A DNA stretch of 53,257 nucleotides from Achromobacter marplatensis (GCF_002209535.1 NZ_NJIG01000026.1:1-53257); one strand, 5' to 3'. Counted from the stretch's first letter, positions 1-9,489 are shown. Notes: generated by a model not told the origin, from the letters alone. Translations and numbers: made by a program.

Positions 1-34
1 CCCCACTGCAGAGGGCGCACCCTCACCATACAAG

Positions 35-82
35 GATGACGACGGGGACGTCCGGAGCGAAGGCTCCGGACCGCAATCGTGG
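35..82 (+). repeat. dispersed 48-bp intergenic repeat, copy A
   Basis: A 48-base unit with an internal hairpin at 51-70 (TCCGGAGC, loop GAAG, GCTCCGGA). A second copy lies on the minus strand at 52664-52711 and matches at 44 of 48 positions by eye. It is in non-coding sequence downstream of glpK. The rest of 1-115 holds only a small hairpin at 11-24 (GAGGG/CCCTC). I know no function for it. Confidence 0.7.
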
Positions 83-115
83 GCGCGCGCCGTCACGCCG
101 ACAGCGACGATGGGC

Positions 116-230
116 GACCGACGAAGCTCAATCGACGGCCGACCGACGAAGCTCAATCGACGGCCGACCTACGAAGCTCCAACGACAGACGACCCACGAA
201 GCTCAACCAACGAGCAACCGACGAAGACCG
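116..230. repeat. 25-bp tandem repeat, four units plus a partial fifth
   Basis: Units run 116-140, 141-165, 166-190 and 191-215, with a partial unit at 216-230. The first two are identical; the third and fourth match the first at about 20 of 25 positions. Every unit keeps the core ACGAAG. The 25-base period is not a multiple of three, so the reading frames through it are not a protein repeat. It lies between the 3' end of glpK and the window edge. Confidence 0.8.
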
Positions 231-248
231 AAGACAGCCAAAAAACAG

Positions 249-1761
<1,513 letters not shown>

Positions 1762-1775
<14 letters not shown>

Positions 1776-3216
1776 TTTGTTTGGCGCCGTTCAGGTGTGC
1801 CCCGGCTTGCGGCTCGAGGCGTCTAAAGGAGAAGGTCGAGGCCATGCACATCAGGCCGATGACGATGAAGCCGGCGACGACATCGCTGACTGCAAGTGTC
1901 TCGGCGCCGCGCAGGGCCATGCTGACGTTCAGCGTGACTGCGGCCACCCCCACGCCCAGGCTGATGCCCAGCTGCTGGGCCATCGCCGCGAAGCTGCTGG
2001 CGCGGCTCATCTTGGCCGGGGGGATATCGGCATAGGTTAGCGTATTTACCCCGGTGAACTGCAAGGACCGGAAGAAGCCGCCGACCAGCAGGATGGCGAT
2101 CATCAGCCAGACCGGCGTGGCCGGGGTGAAGGTGGCGCAGACCATGATGAAGACGCCGGTCAAGAGCGCGTTCACGGTCAGCACGCGGCGAAAGCCGAAG
2201 TGCCGGACGATGGGTGTCGCCACGAACTTCATCAGCAGCGCGCCGGCGGCGCTGGCGAACGTGATCAGGCCGGCCGAAAATGGCGACAGGCCGAAACCCA
2301 CCTGCAGCAGCATGGCCAGCAGAAAGGGCGTCGCGCCCACGGCGAAGCGGCACAGGTTGCCGCCCAGCGTGGAAATGGCGAACGTGGGGATGCGCATCAG
2401 CGACAGGTCGATGATGGGGTGTTCGACGCGCCGGGCGTGCCAGGCGTACAGGAAGCCGCAGGCCGCGCCCACGGCGATCATGCCCAGCAGCATGGGCAGC
2501 GGCATGACGTCGCGGCCGATGGCTTCAAAGCCGCTGACCAGCGTGGCCAGGCAGACGGCGCTAAGCAGGAAACCCAGCCAGTCCAGGCGCGGCGCGGTCT
2601 CTTCCTTGATCTCGGCCACGTAGCGCAGCACCAGCGCGATGCCCAGGACCCCGATCGGGATGTTAATCAGGAAAATCCAGTGCCACGACATGTAGGTGAC
2701 CATGAAGCCGCCCAGCGGCGGCCCGATCACCGGGCCCAGCAGCGCCGGGATGGACAGGAACGACATGGCTTTCAGCAGATCCTGCTTAGGCACGGTGCGC
2801 AGCAGGATGATCCGGCCCACCGGCACCATCATCGCCCCGGCCATCCCCTGGATGATCCGGGCCGCGACCAGCTGGGGCAGGTCCTGCGAGACCGCGCAGG
2901 CGACCGAACTGAGGGTGAACAGGCCGATGGCGGCCACGAACACCCGGCGGGCGCCGTAACGGTCGGCCGCCCAGCCGCTTACCGGCACGAAGACGGCCAC
3001 GGACAGCAGGTAGGACGTAATGGCCACATTCAGCCGGACGGGCGTGGATCCCAGGGCCCGGGCCATGGCCGGCAGCGCGGTAGCCACGACGGTGGCGTCC
3101 AGCATCTGCATGAACAGCGCACAGCCCACAATGAAGGGGATCATGCGCGCCGCGCGCAGCGCGTCCGGGTTCGAGGGCGGAGCGGGGTTGGCTGCTGCTG
3201 CGGATTCTGCTGACAT
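1762..3216 (-). CDS. MFS transporter, DHA2 (EmrB/QacA-like) family
   Basis: Inner-membrane proton-coupled exporter of 484 residues. The N-terminal helix carries LFMQMLDATVVATALPAMA, matching the DHA2 motif (LDxTIVNVALP) around TM1. Loop 2-3 has GWAADRYGARRV (motif A, GxLaDrxGrkxxl), and the TM5 region has LLGPVIGPPLGGFM (antiporter motif C). The length and long hydrophobic stretches fit about 14 helices. The family exports drugs and metabolites; the substrate here cannot be read from sequence. It is the first gene of a two-gene unit with glpK. A possible minus-strand promoter lies 29 bases upstream (TACAAT read on the minus strand at 3245-3250, with a poor -35), so transcription probably starts in the 98-base divergent gap with the DUF3460 gene. 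Confidence 0.88.
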
Positions 3217-3314
3217 GGCGGGAGGGGGCGTTGGGAGCCTGACGATTGTAACGCTGGGGGTTCGCCCGGCGTGAAGTAAACTCCCGGGATCCGAAACCCA
3301 CTGAAATTGGTGTC

Positions 3315-3503
3315 ATGGCGACCAACTACGAATCCGAGATCACCCTTTTCCTGAAAGACTTCAAGCAGTCGCACCCTGGCACCGAAGAACGCCAGCGCGA
3401 AGGCCGCGCCCGTCTTTGGGACAAACCGCAGGACTCGGAGCTGCTGGAAGGCTTCCGCGCGGCCCGCGTGCCGCAGCGCCCGTACGTCTATTCGGCAGAC
3501 TGA
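3315..3503 (+). CDS. DUF3460 family small protein
   Basis: A 62-residue, highly charged protein with no membrane segment or signal peptide. The N-terminus (MATNYESEITLFLKDFK) and the RARLWDKP segment match my recollection of DUF3460, a short family of unknown function in Burkholderiales that typically lies just before scpA. The stop is 16 bases before scpA, so the two are probably one operon. No strong ribosome-binding site is visible before the ATG. No biochemical role is known to me. Confidence 0.8.
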   Translation: MATNYESEITLFLKDFKQSHPGTEERQREGRARLWDKPQDSELLEGFRAARVPQRPYVYSAD

Positions 3504-3519
3504 TCCCATTGCGGCAGAC

Positions 3520-4410
3520 ATGTCCCAAAACCCTTCAGTCCCGGGCGAGGCACTGGCCAAGCTAGTGGCGCCTCCCGTGGACAGCACGCCCGATACCGTC
3601 GATAGCGTCGCCTTCGCGCGCCTGTACGGCGAGCCGCTGTTCCAGATGCCGACGGATCTGTACATTCCGCCGGACGCGCTGGAAGTGTTCCTCGAAGCGT
3701 TTGAAGGGCCGCTGGACCTGCTGCTGTACCTGATCCGCAAGCAGAACTTCAATGTGCTGGACATCCCGATGGCGGATGTCACGCGGCAGTACCTGTCGTA
3801 TGTGGACCAGATCCGCATCACCAACCTGGAGCTGGCTGCCGAGTACCTGCTGATGGCGGCCATGCTGATCGAGATCAAGTCGCGCATGTTGCTGCCGGTC
3901 AGGAAGACCGACACCGGCGAAGAGCCCGAAGATCCGCGCGCCGAACTGGTCCGCCGCCTGCTCGAATACGAACAGATGAAGCTGGCCGCCCAGAAGCTGG
4001 ACAAGCTGCCGCAACTGGGCCGCGACTTCGTCAGCAGCCAGGCCGTGGCTGACCTCAGCGTCGAACGCATGATGCCCGAAGTCAGCGTGGACGACCTGCG
4101 CCAGGCCTGGGCCGACATCATGAAGCGGGCCAAGCTGAACCAGCATCACCACATCACGCGCGAACAGCTGTCCGTGCGCGATCACATGACGCATATCCTG
4201 CGGCGCTTGAATGACGTGCGCTTCATGGAATTCGGCGACCTGTTCATGGAACGCGTCCGCGAAGGCGCGCCCGCGGCGGTTGTCGTCGTGCATTTCATCG
4301 CCATGCTGGAGCTGGCCCGCGAATCCCTGCTGGAGATCACGCAGGCGGAGCCCTATGCACCCATTTACGTGCGCCTGGCCTACACCAGCGTGGCGGCGGT
4401 CGCGGCCTGA
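3520..4410 (+). CDS. scpA: segregation and condensation protein A (ScpA kleisin)
   Basis: Kleisin subunit of the Smc-ScpAB condensin complex, which organises the nucleoid and aids chromosome segregation. After a variable first 50 residues, the kleisin N-domain begins at FEGPLDLLLYLIRKQNFNV, the family's most recognisable segment, followed by the helix carrying LELAAEYLLMAAMLIEIKSRMLLP. The C-terminal winged-helix part that contacts the Smc head runs from about residue 210 to the end. Length is 296 residues against about 250 in Bacillus; the excess is the N-terminal extension usual in betaproteobacteria. No scpB is next to it, although the two are often adjacent; panC follows after 36 bases. 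Confidence 0.93.
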   Translation: MSQNPSVPGEALAKLVAPPVDSTPDTVDSVAFARLYGEPLFQMPTDLYIPPDALEVFLEAFEGPLDLLLYLIRKQNFNVLDIPMADVTRQYLSYVDQIRITNLELAAEYLLMAAMLIEIKSRMLLPVRKTDTGEEPEDPRAELVRRLLEYEQMKLAAQKLDKLPQLGRDFVSSQAVADLSVERMMPEVSVDDLRQAWADIMKRAKLNQHHHITREQLSVRDHMTHILRRLNDVRFMEFGDLFMERVREGAPAAVVVVHFIAMLELARESLLEITQAEPYAPIYVRLAYTSVAAVAA

Positions 4411-4446
4411 TCCTGACCGGGCTGCCCCCAACCCCGGAGAGTCCCC

Positions 4447-5301
4447 TTGAAAGTCGTACACACCATCCAGGAATTGCGCGATCACCTGCGCGGCCAGAAT
4501 CGCGTGTCGTTCGTGCCCACCATGGGCAATCTGCACGAAGGCCACCTGTCCCTGATGAAGCTGGCGCGCCAGCACGGCGACCCCGTGGTGGCCAGCATCT
4601 TCGTGAACCGCCTGCAATTCGGCCCCAATGAAGATTTCGACCAGTATCCGCGCACGCTGGCGGCCGACATCGAAAAGCTGGAACAGGCGCGCGACGTCTA
4701 TGTGCTGTTCGCGCCGAATGAGCGCGAGATGTACCCCGAGCCGCAGAACTACCGCGTGCAACCCCCGGACGATCTGGGCGACATCCTGGAAGGCGAGTTC
4801 CGCCCGGGCTTCTTCGAGGGCGTCAGCACGGTGGTGCTGAAGCTGTTCTCTTGCGTGCAGCCGCGCGTGGCCGTGTTCGGCAAGAAGGACTATCAGCAGC
4901 TGATGGTGGTGCGCAACATGTGCCGCCAGTTCCAGCTGCCGGTGGAAGTGCTGGCGCACGAGACGGTGCGCGCCGACGACGGCCTGGCGCTGTCCTCGCG
5001 CAACCGCTATCTGACCGAAGGCGAACGCGCCGAGGCGCCGGCGCTGTATGCCGAACTGCAGCACATCGGCCAGCGGCTGGCGCAAGGCGAGCGCGATGCG
5101 CTGGCCCTGGAACGCGAGGCCGCCGACCGCCTGACGCAGCGCGGATGGAAGGTGGACTACGTGGCCCTGCGCCGCCAGCAAGACCTGAAGCGCCCCGACG
5201 CCGCCGACCTGCAGGCCGGCGTGCCCGTCGTGGTGCTGGCCGCCGCCAAGCTGGGCGCGACCCGCCTGATCGACAACCTGGAACTGGCCTACACGGCCTG
5301 A
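4447..5301 (+). CDS. panC: pantothenate synthetase (pantoate--beta-alanine ligase)
   Basis: Condenses pantoate with beta-alanine using ATP (pantoyl-adenylate intermediate), the last step of pantothenate synthesis for coenzyme A. At 284 residues it matches the family. The ATP-binding HIGH-type motif appears as PTMGNLHEGHLSL near residue 25. VFGKKDYQQL (about 140) and the KMSK-like segment LALSSRNRYL (about 180) follow. The start is TTG at 4447, supported by GGAGAG at 4436-4441 five bases upstream and by alignment of the N-terminus (MKVVHTIQELR) with the family. It lies 36 bases after scpA and is read in the same direction. coaE, later in the same pathway, lies 2.5 kb downstream but in a separate unit. 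Confidence 0.95.
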   Translation: MKVVHTIQELRDHLRGQNRVSFVPTMGNLHEGHLSLMKLARQHGDPVVASIFVNRLQFGPNEDFDQYPRTLAADIEKLEQARDVYVLFAPNEREMYPEPQNYRVQPPDDLGDILEGEFRPGFFEGVSTVVLKLFSCVQPRVAVFGKKDYQQLMVVRNMCRQFQLPVEVLAHETVRADDGLALSSRNRYLTEGERAEAPALYAELQHIGQRLAQGERDALALEREAADRLTQRGWKVDYVALRRQQDLKRPDAADLQAGVPVVVLAAAKLGATRLIDNLELAYTA

Positions 5302-5426
5302 TCCTGGCGGGCAGGACGGGCGCGCGGACACCGCGCCGCCCCGACCCCTGTCAGATTTGCCAGCTTCCGCCGCCTTGGGCGGCCGGGCAGACTCGATGTA
5401 ATCCTACATTGCAAAAAGAGTCGCCC

Positions 5427-5801
5427 ATGCAAGCTCCCCGTCCCGATCTTGAAGCGGTGCTTTCCGCATTGACGCCCCGCGAACGGCAGATCGTCGGCTA
5501 TGTGGCGGCCGGCCGCCCCAACAAGGTCATTGCCATCGATCTGGGCATTTCGCTACGCACGGCCGAGGCCCATCGCGCCCGCATTTTCGCCAAGCTCGAT
5601 GCCCGCAATGCCATGCAGCTGGCCTGCCAGCTATGCGCCCATGGCCGCTCGGGCGCTTCGCCCCTGCTTCACGGCGCGGCCCGCTACGATGAACCGCCCG
5701 ACCGTGGCGACCCCGCCCGGGCGCCGCGCCATGTGCTGCACGCCCCGGCGCCGCCGTCCTACGGGCTGGGTCCGCCGGACGGTAAACCGTCCGACCCTTG
5801 A
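5427..5801 (+). CDS. small LuxR-type helix-turn-helix protein without a receiver domain
   Basis: A 124-residue protein. Residues 11-65 form a LuxR/FixJ-type DNA-binding domain: LTPRERQIVGYVAAGRPNKV, then IAIDLGISLRTAEAHRARIF with the recognition helix. There is no receiver domain, PAS domain or other sensor before it; the domain starts almost at the N-terminus. The last 55 residues are rich in Pro, Gly and Ala with no recognisable fold. The ATG at 5427 has a purine-rich AAAAAGAG 5-12 bases upstream. An inverted repeat ATGTA-ATCC-TACAT lies at 5396-5409 just before the gene and could be an autoregulatory site. It may be a stand-alone regulator or the remnant of a FixJ-type response regulator. 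Confidence 0.75.
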   Translation: MQAPRPDLEAVLSALTPRERQIVGYVAAGRPNKVIAIDLGISLRTAEAHRARIFAKLDARNAMQLACQLCAHGRSGASPLLHGAARYDEPPDRGDPARAPRHVLHAPAPPSYGLGPPDGKPSDP

Positions 5802-5917
5802 TGGGTGCCGTCGCTGCGTGCCTGCGGGACGCGGGCCGACGAGGGGCTTCCCGTTGCTGCCTTCCCAATGCTGCCTTCCCAATGCGGCTCCACCCCTGAC
5901 GCCTCGCCAATGGCAAA

Positions 5918-5952
5918 CCGGGCCTGGCGAACGGGGTGTTCGCCAGGCCCGG
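5918..5952. terminator. 15-bp perfect hairpin between convergent genes
   Basis: Left arm 5918-5932 (CCGGGCCTGGCGAAC), loop 5933-5937, and a perfectly complementary right arm 5938-5952. It lies between the convergent LuxR-type gene and the NlpE-like lipoprotein gene, where a bidirectional terminator is expected. No clear T-tract follows on the plus side (GCGGGGTATTTCATT), so termination is inferred from position and stem strength. A 14-base direct duplication (GCTGCCTTCCCAAT) precedes it near 5855-5883. Confidence 0.55.
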
Positions 5953-6018
5953 CGGGGTATTTCATTGGGCAGAGGGTTCAGGGCTTGCCTTGGGGCTGGC
6001 CGTGAACCCTCGAGGCCA

Positions 6019-6783
6019 TCACGGGCACTGGGGCGCTTGGGCCTTGGCCAGCTCGTCAATCGGATCCAGGTCCGGCTGGCGGGTCAGGTTGTAGTTCAGG
6101 TTGGGCGTCTGGCCGGCGACGGAACGCACGCGCAGCACGTTGTTGGCGGCCACCACGAATTCCGCCCGGGCATTGCCCTTGCCATCCATCAGGATGACGC
6201 GCGGCGGGCGTTCGTCGGTGGCGTCCCAGCAGCCTTGCTCCGTCACGGCCGGGCCCTTTTGGGGGTCGTTTTCAAGATAAGCGGTGCGGCCGCGCCAGCG
6301 GCCGTTGGGCGCCAGGGTCAGCGTGACGCGCTGCGCCGTGCATTGCATGGCGGGCGAGAAACACGGCAGCGTGCCCATGTAGGTTTGCGGTTGCGGCACC
6401 AGGCTGTGCGCAGCGGCGTTCGGGGCCGCGGGAGCAGGTGCGGGGGCCGAGGCTGCAGCCGCATTGTCGGCGCCTTCCGGCACGGCTTGGCCGTCTTCGG
6501 TGGTCTGGCCGGCCGGCGTGGCTTGCGAGGCCTGGTTCTGCGGCTTGCGGGCGTCGGGTTTCAGGGCGATCTGCACCTGCGACGGCGCGCGGATGACGCT
6601 GCGGTAACCCGCGCCCGAACCCTGGTATTGGGCGTCGGTCACGGTGCTTTCAACCGGGGGATCGTAATAGCCTTCGGTTTTCTGCTGGGCGCACCCAGCA
6701 GCACCCAGTGCCGTACCGGCCAGCAGCAGCCCCATGACGCTAAGTTTGCGGGATCGGGAAACGATGTCGACGCGGGCGGTCAT
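6019..6783 (-). CDS. lipoprotein with a C-terminal NlpE-like domain
   Basis: Predicted envelope lipoprotein of 254 residues. A basic N-terminus and hydrophobic stretch end at AAGC, placing the lipidated Cys at about residue 31. Residues 35-135 are low-complexity, rich in Ala, Pro and Gln. The C-terminal half has the NlpE N-domain pattern: YMGTLPCFSP with later TLTLAPNGRWRGRTAYL and a final strand ending LRVRSVAG. In E. coli NlpE, a copper- and stress-linked outer-membrane lipoprotein, the first segment holds a CxxC; here the two cysteines are six residues apart (CFSPAMQC). The gene is read away from pilD and converges on the LuxR-type gene. The NlpE assignment is by motif resemblance only. 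Confidence 0.7.
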   Translation of the reverse strand: MTARVDIVSRSRKLSVMGLLLAGTALGAAGCAQQKTEGYYDPPVESTVTDAQYQGSGAGYRSVIRAPSQVQIALKPDARKPQNQASQATPAGQTTEDGQAVPEGADNAAAASAPAPAPAAPNAAAHSLVPQPQTYMGTLPCFSPAMQCTAQRVTLTLAPNGRWRGRTAYLENDPQKGPAVTEQGCWDATDERPPRVILMDGKGNARAEFVVAANNVLRVRSVAGQTPNLNYNLTRQPDLDPIDELAKAQAPQCP

Positions 6784-6957
6784 GGCAGCTTATCCGTGAA
6801 TTGAGTCTGTCTCCGATTTTACGCACTTATGCGAAGATTCGATACGTTCCCTTAGCCACTCTTGGGTGTTGTCAGCACTTTATGCACAAATTACGACACG
6901 GCCGCAGTTGGGCTGTCCGATTTTCCGCCATCTGTGCTGCGATGAACCCCGGCCATC

Positions 6958-6976
6958 GCGCCCATCGGATGGGCGC
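6958..6976 (+). promoter_or_regulatory. hairpin covering the ribosome-binding region of pilD
   Basis: GCGCCCAT (6958-6965), loop CGG, ATGGGCGC (6969-6976): a perfect 8-bp stem ending at the base immediately before the ATG at 6977. The only Shine-Dalgarno-like purines (GGATGGG, 6967-6973) lie largely in the 3' arm. In mRNA this would sequester the initiation region. It could be a translational switch or simply mark a wrong start choice. Confidence 0.5.
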
Positions 6977-7834
6977 ATGAGCAGCGTTCGTCACGTCTTC
7001 GACATCCCATTGGGCGCCTTCATCGGACTGGCTGCGCTGGTGGGCTTGTTCATCGGCAACTGGTTGACCCTGCTGACCTATCGGCTGCCGCGCATGATGG
7101 AACGCGAATGGCAGGCGCAGTGCCTGGATGCGGTGGGCAAGGCGCGGCCGGCCAGCCCCGACGGCCTGTTGCGTCCGGCCTCGCAATGCCCCGCGTGCCA
7201 TGCGCCGGTGACTGGCTGGCGCCGGCTGCCCGTGCTGGGCTGGCTGTTGCTGCGCGGCCGCTGCGCCGCATGCGATGCTCCGATCAGTTGGCGCTACCCC
7301 GCAATCGAACTCCTGACCTGTGCGCTGTTTGCCGCCTGCGCGTGGCGCTACGGCGCGACGCCCGTCGCGTTGTTTGCGATGGGTTTGTCGGCGATGCTGG
7401 TGGCGCTGGCCTGGATCGACTTCGAGTCCACCCTGCTGCCCGACGCGCTGACGCAGCCGCTCGTGTGGGCCGGGCTGCTGGTGAATCTGTTTGACGCGTT
7501 CACGACCTTGCCGCTGGCGGTGGTGGGGGCGGTGGCCGGCTACGTTTTCCTGTGGGTTATCTTCCATGTGTTCCGCCTGCTGACCGGGCGCGAGGGCATG
7601 GGGTATGGCGACTTCAAGCTGCTGGCCGCATTGGGTGCGTGGTTCGGCATCGAATCGCTGCCCATGGTGCTGCTGGCGGCCTCGCTGGTGGGGGTGTTGA
7701 TCGGCGGCTTGCTGACGCTATCGGGCCGCGCCGGCCGCGGGCAGCCGCTGCCCTTCGGCCCCTATCTGGCCCTGGCCGGCATCGTCATGCTGCTGCTGGG
7801 CGGCGAGCAGGGTTTATGGCAGTTCATGCGCTAG
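6977..7834 (+). CDS. pilD: type IV prepilin peptidase / N-methyltransferase
   Basis: Inner-membrane aspartyl protease that cleaves type IV prepilin and pseudopilin leader peptides and methylates the new N-terminus. The N-terminal domain has the two zinc-type cysteine pairs (CPACHAP and CAACDAP) typical of the bifunctional enzyme. The catalytic aspartates are in IDFESTLLPD and in the signature GMGYGDFK, followed by further membrane helices. From ATG 6977 the protein has 285 residues, normal for PilD; the frame stays open to 6866 but the extra residues do not resemble the family. The gene is followed by coaE and zapD, the usual betaproteobacterial order, but the pilB and pilC genes that often precede pilD are absent: a divergent lipoprotein gene stands there. 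Confidence 0.93.
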   Translation: MSSVRHVFDIPLGAFIGLAALVGLFIGNWLTLLTYRLPRMMEREWQAQCLDAVGKARPASPDGLLRPASQCPACHAPVTGWRRLPVLGWLLLRGRCAACDAPISWRYPAIELLTCALFAACAWRYGATPVALFAMGLSAMLVALAWIDFESTLLPDALTQPLVWAGLLVNLFDAFTTLPLAVVGAVAGYVFLWVIFHVFRLLTGREGMGYGDFKLLAALGAWFGIESLPMVLLAASLVGVLIGGLLTLSGRAGRGQPLPFGPYLALAGIVMLLLGGEQGLWQFMR

Positions 7835-7853
7835 GCAAGAAAGGATGGGCATC

Positions 7854-8471
7854 ATGTTCAAGATCGGTCTGACGGGCGGCATCGGTTCGGGCAAGTCCCG
7901 TGTGGCGGACATGCTGGGCGAATGGGGCGCGACGTTGGTCGACACCGACCAGATCGCGCACGCGCTGACGGCGGCCGACGGTGCGGCCATGCCGGCCATC
8001 GAACGCGAATTCGGGCCGCAGGCGCTGACGCCCGAAGGCGCGTTGAACCGCCAATGGATGCGCGAACGCGCGTTCTCGGATCCGCAAGCGCGGCAGCGCC
8101 TGGAAGGCGTGCTGCACCCCGCCATTACCGAAGAGACCGAACGCCAGGCAGCGGCCGCGACCGGGCTGTACCTGGTCTTTGTGGTGCCCCTTCTGGTGGA
8201 GTCCCTGGCGCGTTGGCGCACGCGCGTGGATCGTATCTGCGTGGTGGACTGCGACCCGGAAACGCAGGTGGCGCGCGTGCAGTCGCGCAGCGGGCTGACG
8301 GAGCCCGCCATCAGGCGTATTATGGCGGCACAGGCTGCGCGGGCAAGCCGGTTGGAGGTTGCGGACGACGTCATCGTGAACGACGGCGCGACATCGCCGG
8401 AGCAATTGCGCGCGCAGGCGAAGACCCTGCATGACCGCTGGCTGACGCTGGCGACCACAACGGGCCGGTAA
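7854..8471 (+). CDS. coaE: dephospho-CoA kinase
   Basis: Phosphorylates dephospho-CoA at the 3'-hydroxyl of the ribose, the last step of coenzyme A synthesis, in the cytosol. The P-loop GLTGGIGSGKS is at the N-terminus, and LVDTDQIAHAL and VVPLLVES follow, as in other CoaE proteins. I chose ATG 7854 (205 residues) rather than 7845, because AGAAAGGA at 7838-7845 is spaced about 8 bases from 7854 but would touch 7845, and MFKIGLTGG is the family's usual beginning. It lies 19 bases after pilD and 53 bases before zapD, so probably one transcript. Confidence 0.95.
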   Translation: MFKIGLTGGIGSGKSRVADMLGEWGATLVDTDQIAHALTAADGAAMPAIEREFGPQALTPEGALNRQWMRERAFSDPQARQRLEGVLHPAITEETERQAAAATGLYLVFVVPLLVESLARWRTRVDRICVVDCDPETQVARVQSRSGLTEPAIRRIMAAQAARASRLEVADDVIVNDGATSPEQLRAQAKTLHDRWLTLATTTGR

Positions 8472-8524
8472 GCGACAAGCTTGGCCGGCACCCCTGAATC
8501 CCTCGGCCACTTGGCCGACCACTG

Positions 8525-9295
8525 ATGGGCCTGTCAAATAGCGTGATTGTTTACGAATATCCCTTCAATGAGCGCATCCGCGCTTATCTGCGATTGGAAT
8601 ACCTGTTCGACAGGTTGTTCTTCTTTGCTCGCGAGGGGGACTCACGCCAGCATCAGGTTGCCGTTACCTCTCTTTTCGATCTGCTCGACGCGTGCGAACG
8701 CACCGACGTGAAAGGCGCCGTGCTGCAAGACCTGGAGCGTCAGCGCATGGCGCTGGTAGGCTTGCGCGACCACCCCGGCGTGGCGCAAGACGCGCTGGAA
8801 GCCATGCTGCGCGAACTGGAAAAAGTGGCCAGCGCGCTGGCCGCGCCCGGCAAGACCGGGCAGTCGCTGCGCGAAAACGAATGGTTGACCAGCCTGCGCG
8901 GCCGGCTGTCCGTGCCGGGCAGCGCCACGCAAGTGGACATGCCTTCCTATTTCGCCTGGCAGAACAAGACCGAAGCCGCCCGTTGTGCGGACTTGCAGGC
9001 CTGGGTGTCGCCCTTCCTGCCTTTGTACGATGGCCTGACGCTGGCCCTGCGCCTGTTGCGCGAGTCCGGCCGCAAGACCGATATCGTGGCCGAGCAGGGC
9101 GCCTACCAGCAGATGCTGGGCGGCAAGCAATTCCAGCTGCTGCGCGTCTGGGTGGACCCGACCCAGGGCGCATTTCCCGAGATCAGTGCCAATAAGTACA
9201 TGATCTGGATACGTTTTTCCACGCAAGACGGCGAATTCAAGCCCCAGCAGGTGGCGCGCGACGTGGCGTTCCAGATGACGCTCTGCAGCTCGTAA
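8525..9295 (+). CDS. zapD: cell division protein ZapD
   Basis: Cytoplasmic FtsZ-binding protein (formerly DUF1342/YacF) that bundles FtsZ filaments at the division site. The N-terminus IVYEYPFNERIRAYLRLEYL is the family's hallmark, followed by helical segments, FLPLYDGLTLALRLLR and a C-terminal beta-rich part ending QVARDVAFQMTLC. Its 256 residues are the expected length. No clear Shine-Dalgarno precedes the ATG; a 7-bp inverted repeat TCGGCCA-CT-TGGCCGA (8503-8518) lies just upstream. In many relatives yacG follows zapD; here a repeat element and then the efflux operon follow. Confidence 0.93.
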   Translation: MGLSNSVIVYEYPFNERIRAYLRLEYLFDRLFFFAREGDSRQHQVAVTSLFDLLDACERTDVKGAVLQDLERQRMALVGLRDHPGVAQDALEAMLRELEKVASALAAPGKTGQSLRENEWLTSLRGRLSVPGSATQVDMPSYFAWQNKTEAARCADLQAWVSPFLPLYDGLTLALRLLRESGRKTDIVAEQGAYQQMLGGKQFQLLRVWVDPTQGAFPEISANKYMIWIRFSTQDGEFKPQQVARDVAFQMTLCSS

Positions 9296-9308
9296 CCCCC
9301 CCGTGGTT

Positions 9309-9489
9309 CGTAGGATGGGTGGAGCGCGAGAGAACCCAACGTAGAAAACGATTGCAGAGCGCGCGCAACCCATCAAGCAACGGTTGCGTTGTGGCCGAAC
9401 CAGCCCAGTACCCTGCGCCGCTTGATGGGTTGCGCGCGCTGGGTGTCCTTGTTCTTGCGGCGGCCGTCTCGCGCTTCACCCATCCTACG
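9309..9489. repeat. REP-doublet (REPIN-like) element with GTAG heads
   Basis: Outer inverted repeats: CGTAGGATGGGTGGAGCG... beginning at 9309, and its complement ending at 9489, 21 of 22 positions pairing over 9309-9330 and 9468-9489. A second nested pair, 9358-9378 and 9420-9440, is a perfect 21-bp inverted repeat. Both ends carry a GTAG tetranucleotide next to a GGGT...ACCC hairpin, as in REP sequences recognised by RAYT (REP-associated tyrosine transposase) proteins. A related copy lies at 52999-53147. No transposase gene is in the window. It fills most of the 318-base gap between zapD and the pump operon; I see nothing else definite there. Confidence 0.75.

Noticed and set aside
116..230. 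CRISPR array
   Set aside because: The 25-base units abut each other without spacers and there are no cas genes, so it is a simple tandem repeat.
5500..6804. 434-codon plus-strand frame between the LuxR-type gene and pilD
   Set aside because: Runs through the LuxR-type gene in another frame, across the convergent hairpin, and antisense to the lipoprotein gene; no recognisable domain.
9309..9489. Insertion sequence or attenuated transposase gene
   Set aside because: The element is only 181 bases with no coding content; it fits a REP doublet rather than an IS.
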